Positions 42,456 to 52,501 of a stretch of 64,000 nucleotides of DNA are shown piece by piece (positions within the stretch are counted from its first letter, which is position 1; each line of letters opens with the position of its first letter). Source of the stretch: an uncultured Bacteroidia bacterium. GTDB taxonomy: Bacteria; Bacteroidota; Bacteroidia; NS11-12g; UBA955. The stretch is taken from assembly GCA_938086785.1 (NCBI GenBank), contig CALKCM010000001.1, positions 1-64,000 on the forward strand. Direction: 5' to 3'. A model generated the notes under the pieces. That model did no database searches and had not been told where the DNA came from. It saw nothing but the letters and a program-made list of their open reading frames with translations. A program made the position numbers and the translations under genes.

Positions 42456-45400
42456 ATGCAGTTTTCTCACTTACATGTACACACCCAGTTCTCCTTACTC
42501 GATGGAGCGGCACCTATTAAAGGTTTAGTTGCAAAGGCAAAGGAAGATGGAATGCCTGCCCTAGCTATTACAGACCATGGAAATATGTTTGGAAGCTTTA
42601 AGTTTTTTAATGAAGTAACCAAAGCCGGACTTAAACCCATTATGGGTTGTGAATTCTATTTGGTGGAAGATAGACATGTAAAAAGCTTTAGTGGAGGAAA
42701 AAGAGATAAACGATTCCATCAACTCCTGCTTGCCAAAAATCAAAAAGGCTATAGCAATTTATCCAAACTCTGTAGTCTCGGTTATTTAGAAGGGCTTTAC
42801 AGTAAGTTTCCGCGCATTGATATGGAATTACTCAAGCAGTATAGCGAAGGGCTTATTTGCACCACCTGCTGTATTGGAGCTCAAATTCCACAAGCCATTT
42901 TATTTAAAGGCGAAGAAGAAGCCGAAGAACTCTTTAAACAATGGCATGGTATTTTTGGAGATGACTTTTATGTAGAGCTCCAAAGACATGGATTAAAAAA
43001 TATTGATGGCACGGGATTGAGCCAAGAAGACATTAATCAAACCCTGATCAAATTTGCCCGCAAATACGATGTTTCCATTATAGCCACCAACGATTCTCAC
43101 TATGTAGAAAAAGACGATGCCAATGCGCATGATATACTGCTTTGCATTAATACGGGAGAGTTTCAAAGCACGCCCAAAGCAAGCAATGAAGGCAGTGGAA
43201 AGGGTTTTCGATTTGGTTTTCCGAATGAAGAGTTCTTTTTCAAAACTACAGCCGAGATGGAAGAACTCTTTAAGGATATTCCAGAAGCCTTAGACAATAC
43301 CAATAAAATTATTGACAGCATTACGACTCCCCAACTAAAAAGGGATATTTTGCTGCCTGCATACCCCCTCCCACCAGAGTTTAAATCGCAAGAAAACTAC
43401 CTGCGACATTTATGCGTCGAAAGCGCCAAGCGCAAATTAGGAGGCAGCATACCTGCCAACTATGCAGAGCGCCTGGAGTTTGAATTGCAAACCATTATTA
43501 ATAGTGGTTACGAAGGGTATTTCCTTATTGTACAGGATTTCACTACCGCAGCCCGAGAAATGGATGTTTGGGTAGGGCCCGGCAGGGGATCAGCTGCAGG
43601 GAGTTTAGTCTCCTACCTCTTGGGAATCACCAATGTAGACCCTGTAAAATACGACCTCCTGTTTGAGCGTTTCTTAAACCCAGAAAGAGTAAGTATGCCC
43701 GATGTAGATATCGATTTTGAGGATAGAAACAGAGATAAAGTCCTCGAATATGTGGCAGATAAATACGGTCATAAGCAAATTGCCCAAATTGTAACTTATG
43801 GAACAATGGCCGTAAAAAGCGCCATTAAAGATGTAGCGCGAGTAAAGCAACTGGAATTGGCAGAAGCCAACCGCATTACTAAATTAGTTCCTCTAAATTT
43901 AAAATTTAAAGATATTTTACATACTCCAATAGAGGAAGTAAAGAAAAAGATAAAACCCGAAGAATTAGAAGGGCTTAACGAAATACGCAAAAGCTACTCA
44001 GAACAAACCCCTTTAGGCGAAGTACTGCGTGATGCCGAAAAACTAGAAGGCAGTGTGCGAAATACAGGAGTACATGCCTGCGGTTTAATTATTGCACCAG
44101 AGGATATCACCAATATTGTTCCAGCCTCGGTGAGTAAGGATTCCCCCTATCAGCAAGTGCAATACGATGTAAAAGTGATAGAGGATGCCGGCCTACTAAA
44201 AATGGACTTTTTGGGCTTAAGCACCTTAAGTATCTTAAAAGATACGGTAAACCTTATCAAAAGAAACCACGGAATATCCATTGACTTAGATGAACTTCCG
44301 CTGGATGACAAAAAGACCTACGAGCTCTTTCAGCATGCCGATACCAATGGGGTATTTCAGTTCGAGAGTGATGGAATGAAGAGTCATATGCGTAACCTTA
44401 AACCTACGCAATTTGAGCATCTCATTGCCATGAACGCCCTGTATCGTCCCGGACCAATTCAATATATTCCTAACTTTATCCGCCGCAAAAACGGAGTAGA
44501 AAAGGTAGAGTATGACTTGCCCGAATTGAAGGAGTACTTGGAAGACACTTTTGGGATTACCGTATACCAAGAGCAAGTGATGTTGCTTAGTCAAAAGCTG
44601 GCAGGCTTTAGCAAGGGTAAAGCCGATGAGCTGCGAAAGGCCATGGGTAAAAAGAATGCAGAGAAGATTAATGAGCTCGAAGCCCTCTTTATGGAAGGAG
44701 CCATAGCCAACGGATATCCAGAAGATAAATTAAAGAAAATTTACAATGACTGGAAGGAATTTGCAGCCTACGCATTTAACAAATCCCACAGCACCTGTTA
44801 TGCGTTAATAGCCTATCACAGTGCATACTTAAAAGCCAATTATACCGCAGAATTTATGGCCAGCCTTCTGCAAAATAGCATAGGCGATATAAAAAACATT
44901 ACCAAATATATGGGCGAATGCCGCCGGATGGGCTTAGACGTTCTGGGCCCTGACCTAAATGAAAGTCAGAGTGAGTTCTCTGTAACACCAAAAGGAGCCT
45001 TGCGTTTTGGCCTCGGCGCCATCAAAGGAGTGGGTGGTGTAGATTATATTTTGAAAGAACGGGAAGAAAATGGCCCTTTTAAGAATGTGTTTGACTTAAC
45101 CAGCCGAGTAAAATCAGTGGCCGTAAACAAGAAAAATTTAGAGGGGATGACCGCTGCAGGAGTTTTTGACTTCGACCCCGATATTTCGCGAGAAATGATG
45201 CTTTTTGCCGCCGAAGAAGGAGGCAATTCAGGCATTGAAATTGCCATAAAATACGGATCTAAAGTACAGAGTAACAAAGAAAAAGGGCAATTTAGCATGT
45301 TCAGCGATAGCGATGATGGCTTTTCTGAACCAGAACCAAAACTAAAACCTGTAGCTAACATGCCACTGCTTGAAAAACTGCGCATGGAATACGAGGTTGT

Positions 45401-46157
45401 TGGCTTATATATTAGTGAGCATCCAATGGACCAATATCGCTTAGAATACGAAGTATTGAGTTCGCATGAAATATCGCAATTAGATGAGGAACTTTCCTTG
45501 AATAAGCCATTAAAGTTTAGAGTGGTTGGGATGGTTAGCGAATCCAAGGAGCTAATGGCCAAAAACGGAAAACATTTTGGGGCTTTTACCCTATCTGATT
45601 ATACAGGTAATTCAGAATTTAGATTATTTGGTGACGACTACCATAAAATGAAACAATGGCTTACCAAAGATTATTTCATTGTTGTTTCTGGAGAGCACAG
45701 TGCCAGCAGGTACGATGCCAATAAATTCTACACCAATATTAAAAGCATTGCCTATTTGCCAGATATTCATGAAACGAACCTCATAAACCATGTAAAAATT
45801 GTTTTAACCAACTCAGATCTTAGCGATAAAGCAGATGAGAATATTGAGGTAGCGTCTAGCCTTCCCGCAGCAGATATAGCCATAGATATCGATGCAGATG
45901 CGCCATTAGAAAATGAAGAATTAAGCAATGCTCCACTCATCTTTAAAACCAAGGGCACCGATTTAATAAGCCATTTAACCAGTTTATTTAAAGACTATCC
46001 TGGAGAAACTCCTGTGTTTGTAAATTTCATAGATGTAGATGACAATTTAAATATCAGCCTACTGAAAAGCGAAGGAGTGGAATACAATGCTGAATTTCGA
46101 CAAAAACTAAAAGATTTAGGCGTCGATTTCAAGGAAAAACTAAATGGGAATTGGTAA
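42456..46157 (+). CDS. dnaE: DNA polymerase III subunit alpha
   Basis: The replicative polymerase, 1233 residues. An N-terminal PHP domain (about 1-270) opens with HTQFSLLDGAAPIKGL and has TDHGNMFG metal-site motifs. The palm domain of the C-family polymerase carries the catalytic Asp residues in PDVDIDFED (415-423), with the GPGRGSAAGSLVSY motif just before. Then come the fingers region, helix-hairpin-helix and an OB-fold domain (about 985-1080), and a C-terminal tail. Length is within the DnaE range and there is no proofreading exonuclease insertion, so it is DnaE rather than PolC. The glycosyltransferase follows after three bases. Confidence 0.97.
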   Translation: MQFSHLHVHTQFSLLDGAAPIKGLVAKAKEDGMPALAITDHGNMFGSFKFFNEVTKAGLKPIMGCEFYLVEDRHVKSFSGGKRDKRFHQLLLAKNQKGYSNLSKLCSLGYLEGLYSKFPRIDMELLKQYSEGLICTTCCIGAQIPQAILFKGEEEAEELFKQWHGIFGDDFYVELQRHGLKNIDGTGLSQEDINQTLIKFARKYDVSIIATNDSHYVEKDDANAHDILLCINTGEFQSTPKASNEGSGKGFRFGFPNEEFFFKTTAEMEELFKDIPEALDNTNKIIDSITTPQLKRDILLPAYPLPPEFKSQENYLRHLCVESAKRKLGGSIPANYAERLEFELQTIINSGYEGYFLIVQDFTTAAREMDVWVGPGRGSAAGSLVSYLLGITNVDPVKYDLLFERFLNPERVSMPDVDIDFEDRNRDKVLEYVADKYGHKQIAQIVTYGTMAVKSAIKDVARVKQLELAEANRITKLVPLNLKFKDILHTPIEEVKKKIKPEELEGLNEIRKSYSEQTPLGEVLRDAEKLEGSVRNTGVHACGLIIAPEDITNIVPASVSKDSPYQQVQYDVKVIEDAGLLKMDFLGLSTLSILKDTVNLIKRNHGISIDLDELPLDDKKTYELFQHADTNGVFQFESDGMKSHMRNLKPTQFEHLIAMNALYRPGPIQYIPNFIRRKNGVEKVEYDLPELKEYLEDTFGITVYQEQVMLLSQKLAGFSKGKADELRKAMGKKNAEKINELEALFMEGAIANGYPEDKLKKIYNDWKEFAAYAFNKSHSTCYALIAYHSAYLKANYTAEFMASLLQNSIGDIKNITKYMGECRRMGLDVLGPDLNESQSEFSVTPKGALRFGLGAIKGVGGVDYILKEREENGPFKNVFDLTSRVKSVAVNKKNLEGMTAAGVFDFDPDISREMMLFAAEEGGNSGIEIAIKYGSKVQSNKEKGQFSMFSDSDDGFSEPEPKLKPVANMPLLEKLRMEYEVVGLYISEHPMDQYRLEYEVLSSHEISQLDEELSLNKPLKFRVVGMVSESKELMAKNGKHFGAFTLSDYTGNSEFRLFGDDYHKMKQWLTKDYFIVVSGEHSASRYDANKFYTNIKSIAYLPDIHETNLINHVKIVLTNSDLSDKADENIEVASSLPAADIAIDIDADAPLENEELSNAPLIFKTKGTDLISHLTSLFKDYPGETPVFVNFIDVDDNLNISLLKSEGVEYNAEFRQKLKDLGVDFKEKLNGNW

Positions 46158-46160
46158 TTT

Positions 46161-47036
46161 ATGAAAGTCTCAGGTTTTACCATAGCCCGAAATGTGGTTC
46201 GCGCAGATTACCCAATTAAAGAAGCTGTTACAAGCATTTTACCACTATGCGATGAATTTGTGATTGCCGTGGGTAAAAGCGAAGATGATACCTTAGCGTA
46301 TATCAAAAGCTGGAATATTGATAAGATTAAAATTATTGAAACCGTTTGGGACGATAACCTCCGCGAAGGAGGCAAAGTATTGGCAGACGAAACCAATAAA
46401 GCTATGGCAGCTTGCTCCTCAGATTCTGATTGGTTATTCTACATTCAAGCGGATGAGGTTATTCATGAAAAATACCTTCCTTCCATCAAAGAATCCATGG
46501 AGGACAATTTAGCGTTAAAGCAAATTGATGGACTCTTGTTTGATTACTTGCATTTTTATGGCACCTATGATTATGTGGGTGACTCCCGCCGATGGTACAG
46601 AAATGAGGTGCGCGTAGTAAGAGCAAACCAAGGAATAATATCCTGGGGCGATGCCATGGGGTTTCGAAGTGCTGAAACTCAAAAACTTCAGGTAAAACAT
46701 TGCAAATCTGAAGTGTATCACTACGGCTGGGTAAAACATCCCAAACACCAGCAGCAAAAACAGAAACAGTTCCACCGGATGTGGCACAATGATACCAAAA
46801 TGGAAAAAATGGTAAGCAAAGCAGATGAATTCGACTATTCTGAAATAGATTCCTTAAAGAAATTTGAAGGTACCGCCCCAAAAGTAATGGAGCAGCGAGT
46901 GCAATCCATTAGTTGGAGCTTTGATTTTGATTTGAGTAAAAAGAATTTTTCACTCAAATCAGCCGCACTATACTGGTTGGAAAAACAGACCGGATGGCGC
47001 TTGGGGGAATACAAAAACTTTAAAGAAATTAAGTAA
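46161..47036 (+). CDS. Family 2-type glycosyltransferase
   Basis: A soluble glycosyltransferase of the GT-A fold, 291 residues. The N-terminal half has the GT2 nucleotide-sugar-binding pattern (GFTIARNVVRADYPIKEAV then VIAVGKSEDDT), and FYIQADEVIHE provides the metal-binding DxD-like motif. The second half contains a basic, aromatic region. It sits between dnaE and a flavoprotein gene, with only one base before the next start codon; the sugar donor and acceptor cannot be inferred. It could add sugars to LPS or exopolysaccharide. Confidence 0.85.
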   Translation: MKVSGFTIARNVVRADYPIKEAVTSILPLCDEFVIAVGKSEDDTLAYIKSWNIDKIKIIETVWDDNLREGGKVLADETNKAMAACSSDSDWLFYIQADEVIHEKYLPSIKESMEDNLALKQIDGLLFDYLHFYGTYDYVGDSRRWYRNEVRVVRANQGIISWGDAMGFRSAETQKLQVKHCKSEVYHYGWVKHPKHQQQKQKQFHRMWHNDTKMEKMVSKADEFDYSEIDSLKKFEGTAPKVMEQRVQSISWSFDFDLSKKNFSLKSAALYWLEKQTGWRLGEYKNFKEIK

Positions 47037-48254
47037 ATGTTTGATGTAGCTGTAATTGGTGCTGGCGCTGCAGGATATATGGCAGCTATCACTGCCAAAC
47101 GAGAAAACCCGAAATTGCGCGTAGCAATTATAGAAAAAACATCCAAAACATTGGCCAAGGTGCGTATTAGTGGAGGCGGCCGTTGCAATGTAACCCACCA
47201 ATGCCACTCCATTGCAGAGTTAAGCAAAGCTTATCCGAGAGGAGGCGCGTTTCTAAAACAAGGATTTAGCCAATGGGATGTGCAAAAAACCCTCGATTTT
47301 TTTAAGGGTCTGGGAGTAGAAATTTATGCCCAGGAAGATGGGCGCATGTTTCCAAAAAGCAATACATCCGAAACTATTGCAGCTGCCCTTGAAAATGAAA
47401 TAGATTCCATTGGAGTTAAACTAATTACTAGAGAGGCCATTAACCAACTAGAACTCATGGAAGATCATTGGATATTGCATACTAAAAACCAGAGCATTCC
47501 ATCAAAAACAATTGTTTTGGCCATGGGCGGTTTTCCTAAGGCGCGGGATTATGGCTTTCTTGAGAAAATGGGGATTGAAATCACATCTCCCGTTCCGAGT
47601 TTGTTTAGCTTTAATATTTATGACCCCGAATTACGCGAACTAAGCGGCCTTTCCGTTCCCAAAGCTCTCGTAAAAATAGATGGCGAAAAGGAGTGGCATG
47701 AAGGAGCCGCCCTAGTAACCCATTGGGGAATTAGTGGCCCCGCAATTTTAAAAAGCAGTGCCGTGCATGCAAGAGCGCTCTTTAACCAGGAATACAATTT
47801 CTCTTTTCGTATGAATTGGCTCGGCATTTCTGAACAGGAATTTGATACGGCTTGGACTAAAAAACTCAAAAGTGATCGGACCAAAAAAATGAAAAACCTC
47901 AACTTTGATTCCATGCCACAGCGATTGTGGGAGTATATATTATATACCTCTCAGATATCGGAAGACCTTATTTTACTTGATCTAAGCAAAGCGGCTAAAA
48001 ACAAATTGAAGGAAAACGTACTTCAAATGCCTTTAGAGGTCGAGGGAAAAACTACATTTAAGGAAGAATTTGTAACGGCAGGTGGCTTGGCTCTCTCCAA
48101 TATTAATAAGAAAATGGCTTTTAGAAGTTTGCCTGGCTTATTTGCCTGTGGCGAAATACTTGATATTGATGGCATAACAGGAGGATACAATTTCCAAGCT
48201 GCCTGGACTACAGGGTATTTGGCTGGGCTAAGTGCTGCAAACCATTCCCTATAA
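47037..48254 (+). CDS. BaiN/HI0933-like FAD-dependent oxidoreductase
   Basis: A 405-residue flavoprotein of the BaiN/HI0933 family. The N-terminal dinucleotide fold has VIGAGAAGYMAAI (about 6-18), followed by the family motif SGGGRCNVTH near 44. The C-terminal part holds TAGGLALSNI and the FAD-binding FACGEILDIDGITGGYNFQAA motif. Family members are mostly uncharacterised; some act on bile-acid-type or flavin substrates. Starts directly after the glycosyltransferase stop, probably one operon with dnaE. Confidence 0.9.
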   Translation: MFDVAVIGAGAAGYMAAITAKRENPKLRVAIIEKTSKTLAKVRISGGGRCNVTHQCHSIAELSKAYPRGGAFLKQGFSQWDVQKTLDFFKGLGVEIYAQEDGRMFPKSNTSETIAAALENEIDSIGVKLITREAINQLELMEDHWILHTKNQSIPSKTIVLAMGGFPKARDYGFLEKMGIEITSPVPSLFSFNIYDPELRELSGLSVPKALVKIDGEKEWHEGAALVTHWGISGPAILKSSAVHARALFNQEYNFSFRMNWLGISEQEFDTAWTKKLKSDRTKKMKNLNFDSMPQRLWEYILYTSQISEDLILLDLSKAAKNKLKENVLQMPLEVEGKTTFKEEFVTAGGLALSNINKKMAFRSLPGLFACGEILDIDGITGGYNFQAAWTTGYLAGLSAANHSL

Positions 48255-48276
48255 CCCCCAGACCAAACCAGTAAGG

Positions 48277-48702
48277 TCAATTCCTTCCATAAAGATGAAC
48301 CACAGCTTTTCTGCGCGATCGATTTTTTGAGTCGTACCAAAAAATCACTTTATTTACCACTCGCTTGTTCCCTTTAAGATCAATAAGTCTTGAGCTAGAG
48401 CCTCGGCTGAAGTGATGCTTTATATTTATTTCCTGTCGGCTCCCATTTCCATAAACCACAACCATGCGATGCATATTTAGTGTTCCATGCGTAACATTTA
48501 GTTTTAGCTTAGTAAACACTCCCCTGCTGCTAGTAACACGTATGACATCTTTATCCAATCCAAAATTGACTCTTTGATTTCCCAAATGCTTCCAATTTTT
48601 TAGATACGGATTGGATTGAACGGTAAATGAGGAGAATAAGCCCATGACCGCAATGGTTAAGAATGTAAATAAGGTATTTTTTTTTAATGGTGCTACTATC
48701 AT
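48277..48702 (-). CDS. Small secreted protein, DUF2541-like
   Basis: A 141-residue protein with a signal peptide (about 1-30) and a compact beta-rich domain. It has the pattern of small exported proteins in which a WKHLGNQRVNFGLDKDVIRV opening is followed by VVVYGNGSRQEI and RLIDLKGNKRVV, which resembles the DUF2541 family and related 'calcium-chelating' type sequences; I hold the family name weakly. It converges on the BaiN gene with 22 bases between. Function unknown. Confidence 0.6.
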   Translation of the reverse strand: MIVAPLKKNTLFTFLTIAVMGLFSSFTVQSNPYLKNWKHLGNQRVNFGLDKDVIRVTSSRGVFTKLKLNVTHGTLNMHRMVVVYGNGSRQEINIKHHFSRGSSSRLIDLKGNKRVVNKVIFWYDSKNRSRRKAVVHLYGRN

Positions 48703-49052
48703 AATGCTTCCTTTCTACATTTTTGTCTTGCAAAAGAGAGTAAGGTTGCATGCAAAATGAATAAAAATTCAATTTTTCCTAAAAAAAACAGGGTAATGCC
48801 ATCAGAAATAGCATCAAAAAGATAAAATAAAGGTCAAATGAGTAACTCTTGCACTTTAGGTCTAAAATGAGTCCTATTTGAATGAAATAATTAAAAAATC
48901 ATGGTTTCTCTGCTCAAAATTGAAGAAAAAATAAAATAGTTTAAAAAACAGTCATTTTCGTCTATTTTGGTCATTTTTAGTCCAAAAATGATGAAAAAAT
49001 GGTATTTTTTAACAAATATGGCGTTTATTTGCCCCACAATTAGAAATAAGAC
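48703..49052. promoter_or_regulatory. Intergenic region upstream of accB
   Basis: This 350-base AT-rich gap separates the small secreted protein from accB. It holds an inverted repeat CATTTTT-AGTCC-AAAAATG at 48972-48990, about 60 bases before accB, and a near-match to the promoter element (TTTATTTG at 49024-49031, with one change from TAnnTTTG) 21 bases before the ATG. No gene or RNA was seen. The repeat might be an operator controlling fatty-acid synthesis, but this is a guess. Confidence 0.45.
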
Positions 49053-49541
49053 ATGGAACTTAAAGAGATTCAAAACCTCATAAAATTCGTTTCTTCTCAG
49101 AAAGTAGACGAAGTAGAAATTGAGAGAAAAGACTTTAAACTAATCATTAAAAAGAACCAATTAACCGAGGCCCCAACGGCTCAGGTTGTTCACATTCCAG
49201 CTGGCAATCCTGCACCTGTTGCACCTGCTGCAGCAATTCCTGCTGCGCCAGCAGCGCCTGCAGCTGCAGTTCCTGCTGCAGAGGCTCCAGCGGATGCAAA
49301 CTTAATCACTATTAAATCTCCAATGGTAGGTACATTCTACCGTTCTACCAATCCAGAATCTCCTGCATTTGTGAATGTAGGTGATGCGGTAAGTAGCGGG
49401 AAAGTGGTTTGTATTGTAGAAGCCATGAAACTATTCAACGAAATTGAATCTGAAGTTTCAGGAAAGATTGTTAAAGTATTGGTAGATAATGCAACCCCAG
49501 TAGAGTACGACCAACCGTTATTTTTGGTTGAACCTTCATAA
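49053..49541 (+). CDS. accB: Acetyl-CoA carboxylase biotin carboxyl carrier protein
   Basis: AccB carries biotin between the carboxylase and carboxyltransferase. The first 40 residues form the helical AccC-interacting region. A Pro/Ala-rich flexible linker (about 50-80) follows, encoded by GCA/CCT repeats. The biotinyl domain (about 85-162) carries the biotin site K126 in the VEAMKLFNE motif. Length (162 aa) is normal. It is followed by accC after 18 bases. Confidence 0.97.
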   Translation: MELKEIQNLIKFVSSQKVDEVEIERKDFKLIIKKNQLTEAPTAQVVHIPAGNPAPVAPAAAIPAAPAAPAAAVPAAEAPADANLITIKSPMVGTFYRSTNPESPAFVNVGDAVSSGKVVCIVEAMKLFNEIESEVSGKIVKVLVDNATPVEYDQPLFLVEPS

Positions 49542-49553
49542 GAAAGGAGAACT
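49542..49553 (+). promoter_or_regulatory. Strong Shine-Dalgarno-type site before accC
   Basis: The leader between accB and accC contains AGAAAGGAGAAC, with AGGAG 10 bases before the ATG at 49560. Bacteroidota genes usually lack a clear Shine-Dalgarno sequence, so it stands out among the gene starts in this window. Confidence 0.6.
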
Positions 49554-49559
49554 CCCATC

Positions 49560-50897
49560 ATGTTTAAAAAGATATTAATTGCCAACAGAGGTGAAATAGC
49601 GCTGCGAATTATTCGTACCTGTAAAGAAATGGGTATTAAAACAGTAGCCATTCACTCTACGGCAGATGCCGATAGTTTACCTGTAAAATTTGCTGATGAA
49701 GCCGTTTGTATTGGTGGTCCACAAAGCAAGGATAGTTATTTGGACATGCAAGCCATTTTTGCGGCTGCAGAAATAACCAATGCGGATGCGATTCATCCAG
49801 GGTATGGATTTCTCTCTGAAAATGCAAAATTTAGTGGTTTATGTCGCGATCATGGAATTAAGTTTATAGGAGCCGCTCCTGAGCATATTGATGCCATGGG
49901 AGATAAGAGTAATGCCAAGTCTACTATGATAGCCGCAGGCGTTCCCTGTATACCAGGAACCGAAGGTTTGTTGGATAGCGTAGAAGACGGAATTGCCATT
50001 GCTAAAGACATAGGGTACCCCGTTATTCTTAAAGCAACTGCTGGTGGCGGTGGCCGAGGAATGCGTATTGTTTTTAAAGACGAAGAAATGCAACCTGCTT
50101 GGGATAGTGCCAAGCAAGAATCTGGCGCGGCTTTCGGAAACGATGGCTTATATATGGAGAAATACATTGAAGAGCCCCGTCATATTGAGGTGCAAATTGC
50201 AGGAGACCAGTATGGCACGGTATGCCACATGGGAGAACGCGATTGCTCCATCCAAAGAAGGCATCAAAAGCTCATTGAAGAAGCTCCAAGCCCTTTTGTG
50301 ACTCCAGAGTTACGAGAAGAAATGGGTACGGCTGCAAAAGCAGCAGCAGCGAGTATAAAATACGAAGGACTAGGTACCGTTGAATTTTTGGTAGATAAGC
50401 ATCGCAAATTCTATTTCATGGAGATGAACACACGTATTCAAGTGGAACATCCCGTTACGGAAGAAGTGATTAATTTTGACTTAATTAAGGAGCAAATTCA
50501 AATTGCTGCGGGCGTACCAATTAGCGGAAAAGACCATTACCCTACTAAATGGGCCATGGAATGCAGGGTGAATGCCGAAGATGTATACAGAGATTTCAGA
50601 CCTTCGCCAGGTAAAATTTTAGAACTAAATAAGCCAGGTGGACACGGTGTTCGTATTGATTCGCATATTTATGCAGGTTATTCCATACCCCCCTATTACG
50701 ATAGCATGATAGCTAAAGTTATTGTGAGTGCGCAAACAAGGGAAGAATGCATTGTTAAAATGAAACGTGCCTTGCAGGAATTTTATATTGATGGAATTAA
50801 AACAACCATTCCATTGCACTTGCAATTGCTGGATAATGAAGATTTTAAAAGCGGAAACTTCACCACTGCATTTATGGATACCTTTAAAATAAAGTAA
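49560..50897 (+). CDS. accC: Acetyl-CoA carboxylase biotin carboxylase subunit
   Basis: AccC carboxylates biotin on AccB with bicarbonate and ATP. The three-domain ATP-grasp enzyme (445 aa) shows the N-terminal [19 protein letters not shown], the glycine-rich ATP loop [14 protein letters not shown], and the catalytic [15 protein letters not shown] motif near 287. The C-terminal domain ends with a typical [15 protein letters not shown] terminator follows. Partner accD is encoded at 16954. Confidence 0.97.
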   Translation: MFKKILIANRGEIALRIIRTCKEMGIKTVAIHSTADADSLPVKFADEAVCIGGPQSKDSYLDMQAIFAAAEITNADAIHPGYGFLSENAKFSGLCRDHGIKFIGAAPEHIDAMGDKSNAKSTMIAAGVPCIPGTEGLLDSVEDGIAIAKDIGYPVILKATAGGGGRGMRIVFKDEEMQPAWDSAKQESGAAFGNDGLYMEKYIEEPRHIEVQIAGDQYGTVCHMGERDCSIQRRHQKLIEEAPSPFVTPELREEMGTAAKAAAASIKYEGLGTVEFLVDKHRKFYFMEMNTRIQVEHPVTEEVINFDLIKEQIQIAAGVPISGKDHYPTKWAMECRVNAEDVYRDFRPSPGKILELNKPGGHGVRIDSHIYAGYSIPPYYDSMIAKVIVSAQTREECIVKMKRALQEFYIDGIKTTIPLHLQLLDNEDFKSGNFTTAFMDTFKIK

Positions 50898-50918
50898 GTA
50901 TAAATTACACCTATAGCT

Positions 50919-50951
50919 AAAGGAGTGGAACGATGTTTCACTCCTTTTTTT
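50919..50951 (+). terminator. Terminator after accC
   Basis: AAAGGAGTG pairs with CACTCCTTT, extended by AAC/GTT and one G-U pair, around GAT, and is followed by a T run; 22 bases after the accC stop. Confidence 0.85.
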
Positions 50952-51098
50952 ATTTAGCATTTTATATTTGAAGATTTTCTAGGGTCGTCACCCCATGTAT
51001 TTTTGGCCCGCGCAAGAATCTGCCCTAAAATTGAGCTAAAAGAGCCCTAAATATGCTTAAAAGACCATTGCTTGGCATACAAAACGAGTAAACTTACT

Positions 51099-51106
51099 TA
51101 TTTTTG
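51099..51106 (+). promoter_or_regulatory. Promoter element TATTTTTG before the KdsC-like gene
   Basis: Strict -7 match eight bases before the ATG at 51114; since it lies inside a longer open frame starting at 51072, it supports the later start. Confidence 0.6.
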
Positions 51107-51113
51107 GAAGCTC

Positions 51114-51623
51114 ATGGAAAAACTAAAACATATTACTCATTTCATTTTTGATATAGACGGCGTACTTACTCCAGGTACAGTTTTAGTTACGGAAGAAGGG
51201 CATATGCTTAGAACTGTGAATATTAAAGACGGATACGCCCTTCAACATGCCATTAAACAAGGATTCAAAGTGGCCATTATTAGCGGTGGAACCAGCGATG
51301 GGATGCGCAAACGATTTGAAGGATTAGGTTTAAAACATATTTTCCTCGGGCAAGGGAATAAGGTAAAAGCCTTTGAAGAACTCAAAAATATTTGGGGAGT
51401 GGAGAGTAAAGATATTGCGTATTGTGGAGATGATATGCCGGATTATCCTTTACTCAAGCAAGTAGGCTTATCTAGCTGCCCCAGCGATGCAGCAACAGAT
51501 ATAAAAGACATTTGCGAACTCATTATACCCCATAAAGGTGGAAATGGCTGCGCAAGGTTTTTACTTGAAAATGCAATGAAACTGCAAGACTCTTGGATGA
51601 GTAATGATACCTTTAGTTGGTAG
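51114..51623 (+). CDS. kdsC: KdsC-like HAD-IIIA phosphatase (KDO-8-phosphate phosphatase)
   Basis: A haloacid-dehalogenase phosphatase of subfamily IIIA, probably hydrolysing KDO 8-phosphate in LPS core synthesis. With the start at 51114 it is 169 residues: the nucleophile motif FDIDGVLTPG (D13 and D15), ISGGTSDGMRKR as motif II, and GDDMPDYPLL as motif IV. The upstream open frame from 51072 was rejected because the promoter element lies within it. The KDO assignment rests on family similarity and on kdsB elsewhere in the window. Related proteins include N-acetylneuraminate and other sugar phosphatases. Confidence 0.75.
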   Translation: MEKLKHITHFIFDIDGVLTPGTVLVTEEGHMLRTVNIKDGYALQHAIKQGFKVAIISGGTSDGMRKRFEGLGLKHIFLGQGNKVKAFEELKNIWGVESKDIAYCGDDMPDYPLLKQVGLSSCPSDAATDIKDICELIIPHKGGNGCARFLLENAMKLQDSWMSNDTFSW

Positions 51624-51731
51624 ATTCTCATCTCTTGTATAATTATGAAATAGAGGAAACAAAGCATTTAAGAAAAGCGCTGCTGAACAATTAAGTAAAT
51701 AAGCTCCTCCTTTCATAAACCCAAAAAGAAG

Positions 51732-51739
51732 TACATTTG
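51732..51739 (+). promoter_or_regulatory. Promoter element TACATTTG before the PASTA-domain gene
   Basis: Strict -7 match eight bases before the ATG at 51748. Confidence 0.6.
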
Positions 51740-51747
51740 TATAACAT

Positions 51748-52437
51748 ATGAATCTAAAAAATTGGATGGGAAATGTAACCTTGGCTGGTTTGGTTGGAGC
51801 AATAGTAGTTTTTATTGCTTACATGGCTTTGGGTTGGTTTACTAACCATGGAGAGAACATTAGCATGCCTAATCTTAAGGGCGTAAAAACAGAGCAAGCA
51901 ATCGTTACTTTAGAGAATCTTGAGCTCAGAACTATGATTATTGATAGCGTGTATCATGGAGATTTAACCAAGAATACCATTGCTAAACAAGATCCAGTGG
52001 CGGGCACCAACGTAAAAGAGGGACGAATCGTTTATCTTACTATTAACTCGCTCGAAGAACCAAAGGCATCTGTCCCCCAGTTGGTAGACAAAAGCTTTAC
52101 TTTGGGAAGAGCGCTGCTGAAAAGCAGAGGCCTAAGCCTTGGGCAAGTGATGTATGTTTACGACTCTATAGGACATAACCTCATTCTTGAACAGCGTTTT
52201 GAGGGTTCTTCTATAGAAACAGGAACTAAATTAAGTAAAGGTTCGTCCATTGATTTGGTCATAACCACAAATAGAGAAAGCTTAGTGAAAAAGCATGATA
52301 GCAATGGCTTAGTCATGCAAAAAGATTCTTTAGGCAACCTGATGGATACGGAGTTCAAAAAACGCATGGAGCGACTAAGAAAAATGAAAAAACTCGGCTT
52401 AGAGAAAACAGATGCCTTGCCCTTAATAGAGGATTAA
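51748..52437 (+). CDS. PASTA-domain membrane protein
   Basis: A 229-residue protein with a short cytoplasmic N-terminus, one transmembrane helix (about 12-32), and two PASTA domains (about 38-107 and 108-178) outside the membrane: the first contains KGVKTEQAIVTLENLEL, the second VDKSFTLGRALLKSRGL. PASTA domains bind peptidoglycan or muropeptides, and this resembles the stand-alone PASTA proteins of Bacteroidota rather than the kinase or penicillin-binding protein forms. The C-terminal tail is basic. No kinase domain is present. Confidence 0.88.
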   Translation: MNLKNWMGNVTLAGLVGAIVVFIAYMALGWFTNHGENISMPNLKGVKTEQAIVTLENLELRTMIIDSVYHGDLTKNTIAKQDPVAGTNVKEGRIVYLTINSLEEPKASVPQLVDKSFTLGRALLKSRGLSLGQVMYVYDSIGHNLILEQRFEGSSIETGTKLSKGSSIDLVITTNRESLVKKHDSNGLVMQKDSLGNLMDTEFKKRMERLRKMKKLGLEKTDALPLIED

Positions 52438-52466
52438 AAAAAGAATAGCTCCCTTGGGAGCCATTC
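52431..52466 (-). terminator. Terminator downstream of the Hsp20 gene (minus strand)
   Basis: GCTCCC pairs with GGGAGC around TT, extended by an AAT/ATT pair outside a mismatch (52444-52465). On the minus strand the hairpin is followed by a T run, and it lies 36 bases beyond the Hsp20 stop. Confidence 0.65.
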
Positions 52467-52501
52467 AATATTCATTCAGCGAAGTTTAACCCACAAAAAA
52501 A

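Noticed and set aside
46486..46881. A 131-codon minus-strand frame
   Set aside because: It is antisense to the glycosyltransferase, whose motifs are clear, and has no features of its own.
48891..49073. A 60-codon minus-strand frame overlapping accB
   Set aside because: It is low-complexity, AT-rich and overlaps the accB start; no promoter or family features.
49190..49300. GCA/CCT/GCT repeats suggesting a tandem repeat locus
   Set aside because: They encode the Pro/Ala linker of AccB, which is normal for the family.
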